Below, piece by piece: positions 12,545 to 22,394 of a stretch of DNA of 64,000 bases. Both the position numbers and the translations under genes were made by a program. The DNA lies in contig NC_084886.1 in assembly GCF_958979055.1 (NCBI RefSeq), forward strand, positions 808,501 to 872,500. Direction: 5' to 3'. Each line of letters begins with the position of its first letter. Within the stretch, counting starts at the first letter, position 1. Source of the DNA: Alnus glutinosa. Taxonomy: Eukaryota > Streptophyta > Magnoliopsida > Fagales > Betulaceae. The notes beneath the pieces were generated by a model. It had not been told where the DNA came from. It saw only the letters and a list, made by a program, of their open reading frames with translations, and ran no database searches.

Positions 12545-12554
12545 ATCTAGATAT

Positions 12555-12598
<44 letters not shown>

Positions 12599-12639
12599 TT
12601 TTATAATTATAGTATGCTTTGACTGTTATTTATTTATTT

Positions 12640-12830
12640 TTCAAACAGTCATATTTGGCAATGGTTGTTTTATTAAAACTGTCATTTTTTCTAACGCATA
12701 TTTTTCAACGATCATTTTTTCTCAAACGACCATTTTTCTAACAGTCATTTTGTTAAATTTGTTATTTTTCTAACACAATAATTTTTAAACGGTCATTCTT
12801 CTAACGATCATATTTTTAATACTTATTTTA
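12640..12830. repeat. Degenerate short tandem repeat (AACGGTCATTTTTCT-like)
   Basis: Units resembling AACGATCATTTTTTCT or AACGGTCATTCTTCT recur about ten times with irregular spacing of roughly 15-25 bp. They lie inside E2 and may be its subterminal repeats. Confidence 0.55.
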
Positions 12831-13048
12831 ATTAAATATTTAACGTGCTAAGCCTTTGTTTGAACCCACACGAGAAGAAAGAACGTTAAAATTTGATTAA
12901 ATGATTAAATTTACCGTTTTAACGATCAAAGCATACCTTCAAAGAGTGTTTGTAAAAGAAATTAGGGATAGGGAGCTGTTTGTAGGTGATAATGTCAAAA
13001 AGCAATTCAACTCGATCCCTTGGCTGAGTTCAGAAGCAAATACTTCGA

Positions 13049-13365
13049 TTAGGATTTGAAACCAAACCTCTCAAGGGCTGAACTAGAGAGAGACTCGGTT
13101 AAAGCTGTTACAGAGCATGTCACCACCAAAGACTCAGCCAAGTCCAGGTACATCTCAGCCATTTTGAACCCAATCGTCCCTCCATAGCTATGCCCTACCA
13201 AGGTGCACCTCTCCACCTCCAGCTTCCTCATACCTTTAGCCATACATTCGGCTCGAAACTCCGGCGAACGCTTAGCTGTGTTGGTGAGTGAACGGCCAAA
13301 GAAGAGCAAATCTGGAACAAAAACTCTGTACTTTAATTTCTCGCTAGAGCCAAGTACTCAACAAT
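13049..13365 (-). pseudogene. Captured alpha/beta-hydrolase fragment
   Basis: Read on the minus strand, the sequence gives VFVPDLLFFGRSLTN, then KLEVERCTLVGHSYGG, then MAEMYLDLAESLVV and RFGFKS followed by a stop. This matches the region around the nucleophile elbow (G-x-S-x-G; here GHSYGG with the serine kept) of the plant epoxide-hydrolase-like alpha/beta-hydrolase family. The N-terminal strands and the later catalytic Asp/His part are absent. It lies inside element E2 and is therefore a captured gene piece rather than a gene. Confidence 0.8.
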
Positions 13366-13572
13366 CATTTTCGCCCGTGAGATTAAAAAAAAAGGAAGAA
13401 AAGAAAAGAAAAAAGATAGATATGTGAACAATGCAACGCTACATGTAGCGTTGCATTGTTCCCAAATCTAAGAAAAATCTATTATAGCTTTTGTTTAGAT
13501 AATCCAATGGAGCGCGTTTTTAACTTTTTGTTTATCTACTTTAGCCTAAAGTTGCAAATAGCTAACCTATTA

Positions 13573-14762
13573 GAGCATTCACAGCGGATCATCTAAATTT
13601 TAATTTAAAACAGCTAACCAAAATTCATTTTCTTTAGTTTAGCTAATGAGTTTTAAAAGGCATCCTCCATCCGATTATCTATCATTAATTCTATATTCTT
13701 TTTTTATAGACAAGTTCGCACTAACTGTTCCAGAAAATTGAACAACTCCCCATATTACACGAAAAACATAGAAATTCCACAGTGAGGTTCTCTCACATCT
13801 TTTGGTCACCAAAACACATAAAGAAAAACTTGCAGAATCAACATCTTGAATCACCCCAAAACACCCATATTCTGCCATTGAAACCAACCGAATCACCCTA
13901 GAAATTCCTCTAAATTTCGATCACCCTCACCCAAAAATCAAAACCTCACACTCAAAACCACCCCATCTTTCCTTAATTTTGGTCATTCGGCCAATCCAGA
14001 AAACTCACCCATCGGAAATTTCCAACAATCAAAATCAACAACCCCTCCACCTTCGATATCCAGGAAATCAAAACCCCAACACTGTTGAACAACCACAGAA
14101 CCACCAAATCCTAAAAATCAAACCCACCCAATGAAATTGAAAACCAAACCAACAATCTTTTGAACCACTGTAGCTAAAAATTTCATTCTCTGACAAATTT
14201 GAAACCAGACCCAAGTCTTTGGCCTCGGAACCTGAGAACCTCCGACCCGTCAAAGCCAGCTCCATAGCGTGACCGTACTTGACGACAGCGGAGATCACTG
14301 GCTTCCGGCGCCGCTCAATCGAGGTGACCGCGTCCTGTAGGAACTTGATCTCCTGCCGGAGTTTCTCTTTGGCGCGGCCTCGGTCGCTTCTAGAGAGTGA
14401 CTTGTTGGAGATCGAGCCCAAAGTTGTGAGATCGATACAGGAGCAGAAGTGGGCGCCGACGCCTGAGAGGATGACGACGACGTTGACGTCAAGGTTCTGG
14501 CCAAGGGTGGCGAGGGCGCTAGGGAATTTGGAGAAGAAATCGCGGGAGAGAGAGTTGCAAAGAGAGAGAGAGACGCAGACGGGAGAAAGAAAGAAGAAAA
14601 GCCAAAAGAAACAATTAAAAATGAATGCATCCGTGTAGAGTTGCACTGTTCACAAATGGATGAAAAATCTATTCTAGCTTTTATTTAGATAATCCAATGA
14701 AGTGGGTTTTTGTTATTTATTCTAACCTAACAATGAAAATAGATAATCCAATGTAAGTGCTC
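13573..14762. mobile_element. TIR element E3 carrying a dienoyl-CoA isomerase fragment
   Basis: The left end GAGCATTCACAGCGGATCA and the right end in reverse (GAGCACTTACATTGGATTA) match well. TTA flanks both sides (13570-13572 and 14763-14765). Its insertion point is inside the right TIR of E2, so E3 is younger than E2. It shares the 'attcggccaat' inner block with E1 and the 'attctagcttttatttagataatccaatg' right subterminal block with E2. It carries a rearranged gene fragment and has no transposase. Confidence 0.8.
14197..14544 (-). pseudogene. Captured delta(3,5)-delta(2,4)-dienoyl-CoA isomerase fragment (DCI1-like)
   Basis: The minus-strand frame reads RDFFSKFPSALATLGQN, VVILSGVGAHFCSCIDL, SDRGRAKEKLRQ and ERRRKPVISAV. 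It then jumps directly to KYGHAMELALTGRRFSGSEA and KDLGLVS. The family is the enoyl-CoA hydratase/isomerase superfamily, peroxisomal DCI1 type. The segment between these parts, which holds the second half of the CoA pocket and acidic active-site residues, is deleted in frame. The usual G in 'CSGIDL' is C here. The open frame extends upstream to 14646 through low-complexity Ser/Leu/Phe sequence of transposon origin. A chimeric transcript is possible but an active enzyme is unlikely. Confidence 0.85.
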
Positions 14763-14779
14763 TTAGGAATGCTCTTAGA

Positions 14780-15560
14780 CAAGAAAAGACAGATAATTAA
14801 TGACAAAAAGGGGGAAAAAAAAAATTGTGGGGGAGGGGGTGGAGGGTTATACAAGGGATGATTGTTAGAATTAGTTGTATATGGATGATTTTATTGTCTA
14901 TAGAGATCTTCCTGGTCTTTTAGATAGTGTAACTCGGCAGTGCATATTCTCTGTCATCAAGTTCATGAAGGTACGGTCCAAACTAATAAGGGTTTACAAA
15001 ATCCAAACCCTTACCGTTAGTGGTCAGATATGCTTAATAACGGCTCTTACAGTACCGCTATATCTCAAGTACAACAATAGGACTAACTAATGTGCAAGAG
15101 TCTCCCTTCAAAAAAATAAAAATAAAAATGTGCAAAAATCGGAAGAGTGACGACTGACTGACGAAAAAAGTGCACATTGACAAGTATAATAGCGAAGTGT
15201 GCCCTATCTCAATTAGGTGGCGATTCATATTCGTGTGTGCCCGAGTCAGGGTCTTGTCAAAAAATTAGTGTAAAATTATATAAGTTAATCTTAATTCTAT
15301 TTATGTAATTAAACATGATAGAACTTTTAACTTTAACTGGTTAATTTCGTATCGGGTTTGCGGATTGTGTTACGAATTGCCAGTCCTATTATCGCTTGTT
15401 GGATTCGAGTCGTGTTAATGTATGAGTATAAGACTATATAAATTTATTATAACTCGACTTATTTAATTAAACATGTCAAACCTCTAGACCTTAACTAGTT
15501 AATTTCGTGTAGGATTGTGGGATTTGTGCGTCGTATCAAAAATTGTTTGTCCTAATTTCA
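14780..15560. other. Gene-free stretch with degenerate hAT-like repeats
   Basis: No gene is seen. From about 15230 to 15560 there are two diverged copies of a block with 'taattaaacatg', 'ttaactagttaatttcgt' and 'gtcgtgttaat'. These resemble the GACCCG-type subterminal sequences of the hAT-like element at 11.7 kb. Confidence 0.4.
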
Positions 15561-15563
15561 ACT

Positions 15564-16926
15564 CACTACAAAAAAAACGCAAATTCTGGATGGTTTTAAA
15601 CCGTTCAGAAATTGAGAAAAACCGCTTGGAAACAATTTTAGACGGTTTATTCTAGACTGTTTTAAACCATCCGGAATAAAAAGTCGTGAAATGGATTTCT
15701 GGATGGTTTGGGCCAAACTGTCTGGAATTCTAGATGGTTTGGGAAAAAAAGTCTAGAATTAATTTTAGATGGTTTGGGCAAAAAAGTCTAGAATTAATTC
15801 TGGACGGTTTGGAAAAAATCGTATGGAATTAATTTTGGATGGTTTTGCTCAAACTATATAGAATCATTAATTATTATTATTATTTTTTAAATCTATGCGT
15901 GAGTTTGAATACGAATTTTTTTTTTTTTTTTTGTCATGCGGTCATCTCCCTCATTTGCATCCACCGGAAATCCACCGAAAATCACTGGGTTCATCTCCCT
16001 CATTTGCAAATCTAAATATTTCTCTCATTTGCAAACAAAACCTGGCACCGAAAGTCACTGGGTTCATCTCTCGGGTCTCAAAAAATCATTCACAAATCAT
16101 TGAGTTTATCTTCTGACCGTTTTACATGATTCTTGTCCATTTCTTCTGATTTCCCAGGAATTTTTTTTATTTTTATTTTTTCGTCTGTATACCGTCTCTT
16201 CGTCTTCAACTGATTTCCCTTCCTCTTCATTCGATTTCCCTTCGTCTGTAGCAGTTGTTGTCTTTGATGTACGTTTTTCTTCGTCTCGTCTGAAAGATCT
16301 GCCCAAAACGAAAAACACAACAATGAAGACCCAAATATTTTAGTAACCCAAAAAAAGACCCAAAAAACCAACAATGAAATCACACCCTAAAAGCAAGCCC
16401 ATGCTAAAAATAAGACCCAAAAATCAACAACGAGAATAAGAGAAAGATTTAGAGGAACCGGCGATTATACAAGTCCCATTCGCTGTCAATTTGCTTGAAA
16501 GTTGAAACCAACAGCTTGTTGGAGAATCCGACGATTTCGCGTTAGGAAAAGCATGTTATTGTAGGAGCTCCATGACTGATGAATCAAACCTACTAACCTA
16601 GAAGTGCACATATCAAAAGAAATGGACGATTGCGATTTTGGCTGGGAAAAAAACCAGATAGATGTGGTGAAATCTGGGGGCATCATGCGGATTGATAACA
16701 TGGCGTAGGAAAAAAAAAATTCTAGACGGTTTCAAAAGAAATCGTCTAGAACTGAAATTTATAGACGGTTTCAAAAAAAACCTTCTATAAATTTATAAAC
16801 GGTTTTTATAAAACCGTCTGAAATTTTATGGATGGTTTAATTAAACTGTCTATAATAAATTTTTTACAAATGGTTTCGGAAAAACTGCCTGTAAATTTTG
16901 TTTTTTAGATGGTTTCTTTATAAATG

Positions 16927-16990
<64 letters not shown>

Positions 16991-16992
16991 TG
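15564..16992. mobile_element. Non-autonomous CACTA (En/Spm) element
   Basis: The left end is CACTACAAAAAAAACGC and the right end closes with GTGTAGTG. A 3-bp target duplication ACT flanks both (15561-15563 and 16993-16995). Both subterminal regions have many copies of GGATGGTTT/GGACGGTTT in inverted orientation, as usual for CACTA transposase-binding repeats. The right end has a T run and a (GT)n array next to the TAGTG end. The middle (15.9-16.7 kb) has small open frames but no transposase domain. Confidence 0.85.
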
Positions 16993-17289
16993 ACTAGTCC
17001 AAATTATTGGTGTAAGACACATAAAAATTGTCTAGAAAAAAACCTGTGTGTGTGTGTGTTCAAAAAAAATAACGGGACATTTCCTGAATATGGTGGTGAC
17101 TAGTCCAAATTATTGGTGTGTGTGTGTGTGTTCAAAAAAAATAACGGGACATTTCCTGAATATGGTGGTGACTAGTCCAAATTATTGGTGTAAGACACAT
17201 AACCTACTTTAGATTTCGCCATTGGGCTGAGGCTTGCATCCTATATTCCTATTATTCAAAAAAAATAACGGGACATTTCCTGAATATGG
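16992..17289. repeat. Tandem and interspersed duplication next to the CACTA end
   Basis: Block A, GACTAGTCCAAATTATTGGT, occurs at 16992, 17098 and 17170. Block B, CAAAAAAAATAACGGGACAT plus 13 more bases, occurs at 17061, 17133 and 17257. The second and third A copies, and the first and second B copies, are each offset by exactly 72 bp. Between A and B in the duplicated units, the unique sequence is replaced by (TG)n. The unduplicated arrangement follows at 17170-17289. Confidence 0.85.
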
Positions 17290-17769
17290 ACTGTCAGGGA
17301 CATTTTCAGGCATTAAGTGGGTTTGTGCTTAAAAAAAAAAAAAAAAAAATGTGGATTAAATCTTGACTGTCCTTGCTCAATAACAGGAGTACGGGCAATG
17401 AATGGTTGCCTAATGACAATTTCTTTTTGCTGCCACAAACGTCTGCAGAAATCATTTACAATGGTAATGTCGCATGAAAATTGTAAGAATAAAATCTATG
17501 TACTTGGCTATGTAATTTAATTACTTTGATCAATTATCAAATCAGAAGAGTTCTAATGTGCATTATAGATGGTACATCAGTTTTGAAAAAAGACCAAATT
17601 GATACCTCAATCAAGTTTTGAAAAAAATCATTTTTATAATGCCAATGTTCTCCTTTTTTCTAATAAATAAAAACTGATTCACGTGACAATGTTATTATGA
17701 ATGATTAATAAGTAATATTTATTTTAAGTAGATAAATATTTTGAGAGTTTGTTGTTTGATGGTTTAAAA
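17290..17769. other. Gene-free AT-rich stretch
   Basis: There is an A run near 17331-17349. I see no gene or recognisable repeat. Confidence 0.5.
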
Positions 17770-18101
17770 AATAAGTAATGTTTCTTGCACAACTCTTACA
17801 CAACTTTTTGCACAACTCTAACTACTTTTTTTTATGATCAACCATTGGATTTGTTTTCTTACACATGGGTTATAAATATGGGATTTGATTCTTGTACAAC
17901 ACCAATACAACAACTGCACAACAACCCCTCACATGAGGGTGGGCCCCAGTATGTGGAACCCACCCTCATGTGAGGAATTGTTGTACAGTTGTTGTATTGG
18001 TGTTGTAAATCTAACATTTTCCTATAAATATTCAATAGTTAATTTTTTTTAAAAAAATTGTTAGAGTTGACTAAAAGTTGTGCAAGAGTTTTACTTTTAA
18101 A
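17770..18101. mobile_element. Fold-back MITE with a 48-bp hairpin core
   Basis: An almost perfect inverted repeat pairs 17896-17943 with 17959-18006 across a 15-nt loop (arms begin ACAACACCAATACAACAACT). Outside it, weaker inverted repeats built from 'cttgcacaactc' at about 17782-17830 face 'agttgtgcaagagtt' at about 18057-18098. It probably is one MITE, or a hairpin element nested in another. No protein is encoded. Confidence 0.7.
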
Positions 18102-18259
18102 AAAATGGCCTAAAGCTCTTAAAGTAGTTTTGAGAGTTAAACTTAAAAAAATTACGAAGATGCCATTGTAAATTTTTATTTTTATTTTTATTTTTTTTTT
18201 TGAACGAGAAAATCTGCTTCTTATTAATTGATAACAAAAATGATCCCCAGTAAGGAAAT

Positions 18260-21200
18260 CTAGAGACACAAACGTTCCCTAACAATAAGATCTGCAATAC
18301 AGTTCGGAGGTTCCTCTAGCCAGACATCCGAAAGATTTTGCTCCACTGCCAATCTAGCCAAAGTATGAGCTACATTATTACACTCTCTTTTCACGTGAAC
18401 AAATTTGGCAGATCTAAAACCTTGAAGCTCTTGTACTATGCTTTCTGTGATATGACCAGTTTTAGCTAGATGAGGAAGAGGGGAAATTATGTCATTCACT
18501 ACCTGTGCTGCATCTCCTTCCAATATCACCTCAAAGAAGCCAACCTCTTTGCAAAACTTGACTGCCCAGATTGCTGCCAAAACTTCAGCCATACATGCTT
18601 CCGTTCTCTGAAGAAATACCATGCAACGTGCCCCCATAAAATCCCCCTTACTATCTCTTGCAACCATACCAAGCCCAATAGAGTTATTTTGTTTACTGAT
18701 GGCTGCATCCCAATTGACTTTTATATGATCATGAGGAGGGGGCTTCCAAGCTTGTTGAAACCCCACCGGATGCTCAGTATGTGACTCAGATGTAGGCTGA
18801 TCTGGATTTGAGCACCGCATAAATTCCTCCAGAGTCACTTTTGCTCCTGCAAGTATGTCAGATGGGGAAGAAAAAACTCCTTCAAAAATAAAGGAGTTTC
18901 TTCTCAACCACAACCTTCTAGCCATTATCACCATCAATTCCATAGTTTCTTTTTTGAAACGCACCTGAAATTCTTCAAACAGAGTTAGGAAGGAGCTATA
19001 GTTAGTCCCACACTTCTGAAAATTTGACAGTGATCCTCCCCAGACATCCTGCGCCGCCGGACAAGTCCACAGAACATGGATCACAGTTTCCCTCTCCGTT
19101 TTACACATTGGGCACAATTCATCCTCAATCACTTTTCGGCGCACCAGGTTTACCCGAGTTGGCAATATATCGTGGATAGCCCGCCATATAAACACTTTCA
19201 CCTGATTTGGGACTCTGAGGCTCCATAGAAGCTTCCACATCCCTTGGTCACTTCTCCCTGAAGAACTTTGTCCTCTATCCATGTCATGCAAACTGTATCC
19301 CAAGTGATATGCACTCCTAACTGTGAATTTGCCATCTTTTGTGTCCTTCCATATCAGTCTGTCCTGGGGAAGATTAGGGCTTAGAGGAATATTCAATATG
19401 ACCTCTGCCTCCTCCTTCATAAACACTTCCCTAATGAGATCTTCTTTCCACACACCACGATCTTGATCAATAATCTCCCCCACTAGAGCATTCGAATCAA
19501 GAAGTCTAGGAAAGGATTGGACAGTGTGGAGAGTTGGAGTTGGCAGCCACCGAGACTTCCATATGCTTATTGATCTACCATCGCCCACCCTCCACAACAA
19601 ACCCTGTTCCAATAATTCCCTGGCATTGCAGATGCTCCTCCATACAAAAGATGCGCGGGGCCCAATTTTAGCTTCCATAAAAGTGGAGGAAGGATGGTAT
19701 TTGGCCTGTAAGATCCGGGAAATAAGTGAATCCGGATTTTGTAGAATTCTCCATCCTTGCTTTGCTAACATGGCCTTGTTGAAAAGGACCAAATCCCTAA
19801 ACCCAAGTCCTCCTGCCACCTTTGATTTACTCATTCTTTCCCAGCTCATCCAGTGGATTTTAGAAGACTTCGACATATGATTCCACCAAAAATTTTGCAT
19901 CAATGCATTGAGCTCCTTACATAAAGAAACAGGTAACTGGAAGACACTCATGCAGTAAGTGGGAATAGCCTGAACCACGGCTTTAACTAACACCTCCTTC
20001 CCTGCCTGTGATAGGAACTGCACTTTCCAATTTGACAATTTATTATTCACCTGCTCCTTTATGTATTGGAAAGCTTGTGCCCTTGATTTACCCACAAAAG
20101 TAGGAAGGCCAAGATATGCGTCAATGCGGAGTGTTTCTGTTAGCCCTGATAATTGTAAGATCTCCTGCCTTCTTTCCCAACTTGTATTACGACTAAAAAA
20201 CACTGAGGTTTTCTGCACATTTAGTTTCTGACCTGAGGCTTGTTCATATCTGCCCAGAATTCTCATCAACCTCCTCCATTCAACAGCATTAGATTTACAA
20301 AACAGAATGCTGTCATCAGCAAAAAACAGATGACTAATTCTCGGACCCTTCGGAGAGGTTGGAACCCCTGAAATATGTCCTCTCTGCTCAGCTCTCCCAA
20401 GTAATGCGCTAAGACCTTCTGCACATATAAGAAATAAATATGGGGAGATTGGGTCCCCTTGTCTGAGTCCTCTTGACGGCTGAATATTCCCAACCGGGCT
20501 TCCATTTACCAAAACTGCATACCGGACAGAGGTTACACACTTCATCACTAAATCAACCCAACGTACATCAAATCCCAATCTTAGCATCGCAGCTCTTAGA
20601 TATCTCCATTCAACCCTATCATAAGCTTTACTCATATCAAGCTTTACCCCCATATACCCCACCCGGCTCCACATTCTTTGCTGCATTGTGTGCATTGTTT
20701 CAAAAGCCACAATTACATTATCAGAAATTAACCTGCCAGGTATAAAAGCACTCTGTGCAGAAGATATAATATGGGGCAAGACTGCTTTAAGACGATTGGC
20801 CAAAACCTTTGAGACCAATTTGTAAATGACATTACATAAACTTATTGGTCTAAATTCAGAGACATGCACTGGGCTATGCACCTTAGGAATAAGTGCAATA
20901 TGAGTTTTATTTATTCCTCTGTCCAGAACACCCGTTTGGAAAAAATGATTTACAGCAGAGCATACCTCATTGTGAATTATGGCCCAGTTGGATTGGTAGA
21001 AACAGGCTGAGAAGCCATCCGGACCTGGGGCCTTCATGGCTGGCATGTCGTGCATCGCTGCAGAAATATCCTCCACAGACAACTCTTCCAATAGTTTTTT
21101 ATTCATCTCCTCAGTAACTCTCCTCTCAAGGGCATTCAGACAGTCTTCCATATCTTCTTCTTCTCTTCCTGCCCTGAAAAGATCCGAATAATAGGATACA

Positions 21201-22394
21201 AATGCTGACTCAATTTGTTCCTGAGTTGTACACTCCAATCCCTCCATATTTTGAATTTTCTGAATAGTAGCCCGTTGCTTCCTCTGAGTGGCACATGCAT
21301 GGAAAAATTTTGTATTACGATCTCCAAACTGCAACCAATTTACCTTAGCCCTTTGCCTCCACTTTAAATCCTCTTGTTCAAGAAGACTGTGTAAATCTTC
21401 CTGAACTTTGGATTCGGCTTCCACTTGGTTCCGGGGCTCAGCCATTTGGATACTCTGTAACTCTCTTTCCTTTTCCTGGATAACTTGTTCCACGGAGCTT
21501 TTCTGTTTTTGGACCCATTTCTTTAGTGTTTTCCTACACCCATACAGATTAGATTGGACAGTCTTCCACGGGCAATCACACTCCATTTTTGGCCTCCAAA
21601 CTTGCTTAATCAGTCTCCCATGCTCCTTTATTTTTGCCCATCCAGCTTCATAATGGAAATTTTTCCTCTTTCTCCAAATCTTCTCCCCAGACTTAGAGAA
21701 GTTTACTTGGATTGGATGGTGGTCAGAGTGAAATCGGGCCAAGACCTCCACTTGTATCATGTTGTAAACAGAGCACCACCCTTGGTTTGCAACCACCCTA
21801 TCCAGGCGTTCCCTAGTTGTATCCGGTTCCTGTCTTCCATTCCACCATGTGAATTTTTGGGCCAACAAAACCCAATTCTGACAGCTTGCTATCTTCCAAC
21901 GCTCTCCTAAATTCAGCCATTTGAGATGAAGGCCTGGGAGTTCGACTCGACTTCTCCGAAGCTGATGTTATTTCATTAAAATCCCCTATACACATCCACG
22001 GGTCTGGTTGCAGAGTTGAGAGGTGCCGGAGCAGGGCCCATGATTCATTCCTTCTGGCTGTGTCTGGATTTCCATAAAATCCTGTTAATTTCCATGGAAA
22101 ATCATCTTGGTTACAACGGACCACTGCATTGATATGACTCTGGCTGTAGTTTTGTATTTCTACCCCATTTTGATTTCTCTACAGAAGCATCAAGCCACCA
22201 CTTTTACCAATACACTCCACAACAAAACACTGATCAAAGCCAAGTTTACAACGAATAGACTCAGCTCGTTTCTTATTTAATTTGGTTTCCATAAGGAAGA
22301 CCAAATCCGGGCGCTTTTCCTTCACCAAATAGCAAAGGGATCGAACTGCCCGGGGGTTCCCAAGCCCCCGGCAGTTCCAGCTGAGCACAATCAT
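18260..22394 (-). pseudogene. LINE ORF2 (endonuclease / reverse transcriptase / RNase H), two lesions
   Basis: The protein begins MIVLSWNCRGLGNPRA, typical of an APE-type endonuclease. After SGGLMLL a TAG stands where the frame expects Trp (22179-22181). The frame then continues through DFNEI. Near 21850 one extra A in an A run shifts the frame between VGPK and FTWWNGR. The last and longest part starts at about 21868 and has 1202 codons. It includes SDHHPI, reverse transcriptase with KAPGPDGF (about residue 280) and FADD (about 516), a zf-RVT Cys/His region (about 890-960), and a C-terminal RNase H with NWDAAI, EGDA and HVKRECNNVAHTLAR. The remaining sequence is intact. Confidence 0.9.

Larger units (their letters stand above)
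11563..14774. mobile_element. TIR element E2 carrying a hydrolase fragment, split by a hAT and by E3
   Basis: TTA at 11560-11562 precedes the left end GAGCAGGTTCAATAGTTTA. The right end is found only after taking out nested element E3: sequence up to 13572 plus 14766-14774 reads, in reverse, GAGCATTCCTAATAGGTTAG, followed by TTA at 14775-14777. The two ends are similar and share subterminal blocks with E1 and E3. Inside are a hAT-like element (11696-12544), a T run at about 12557-12592, an array of degenerate short repeats and an alpha/beta-hydrolase fragment. No transposase is seen. Confidence 0.7.

Noticed and set aside
14279-14638. 119-codon plus-strand frame (Arg/Glu/Lys-rich)
   Set aside because: It is the antisense of the captured dienoyl-CoA isomerase fragment.
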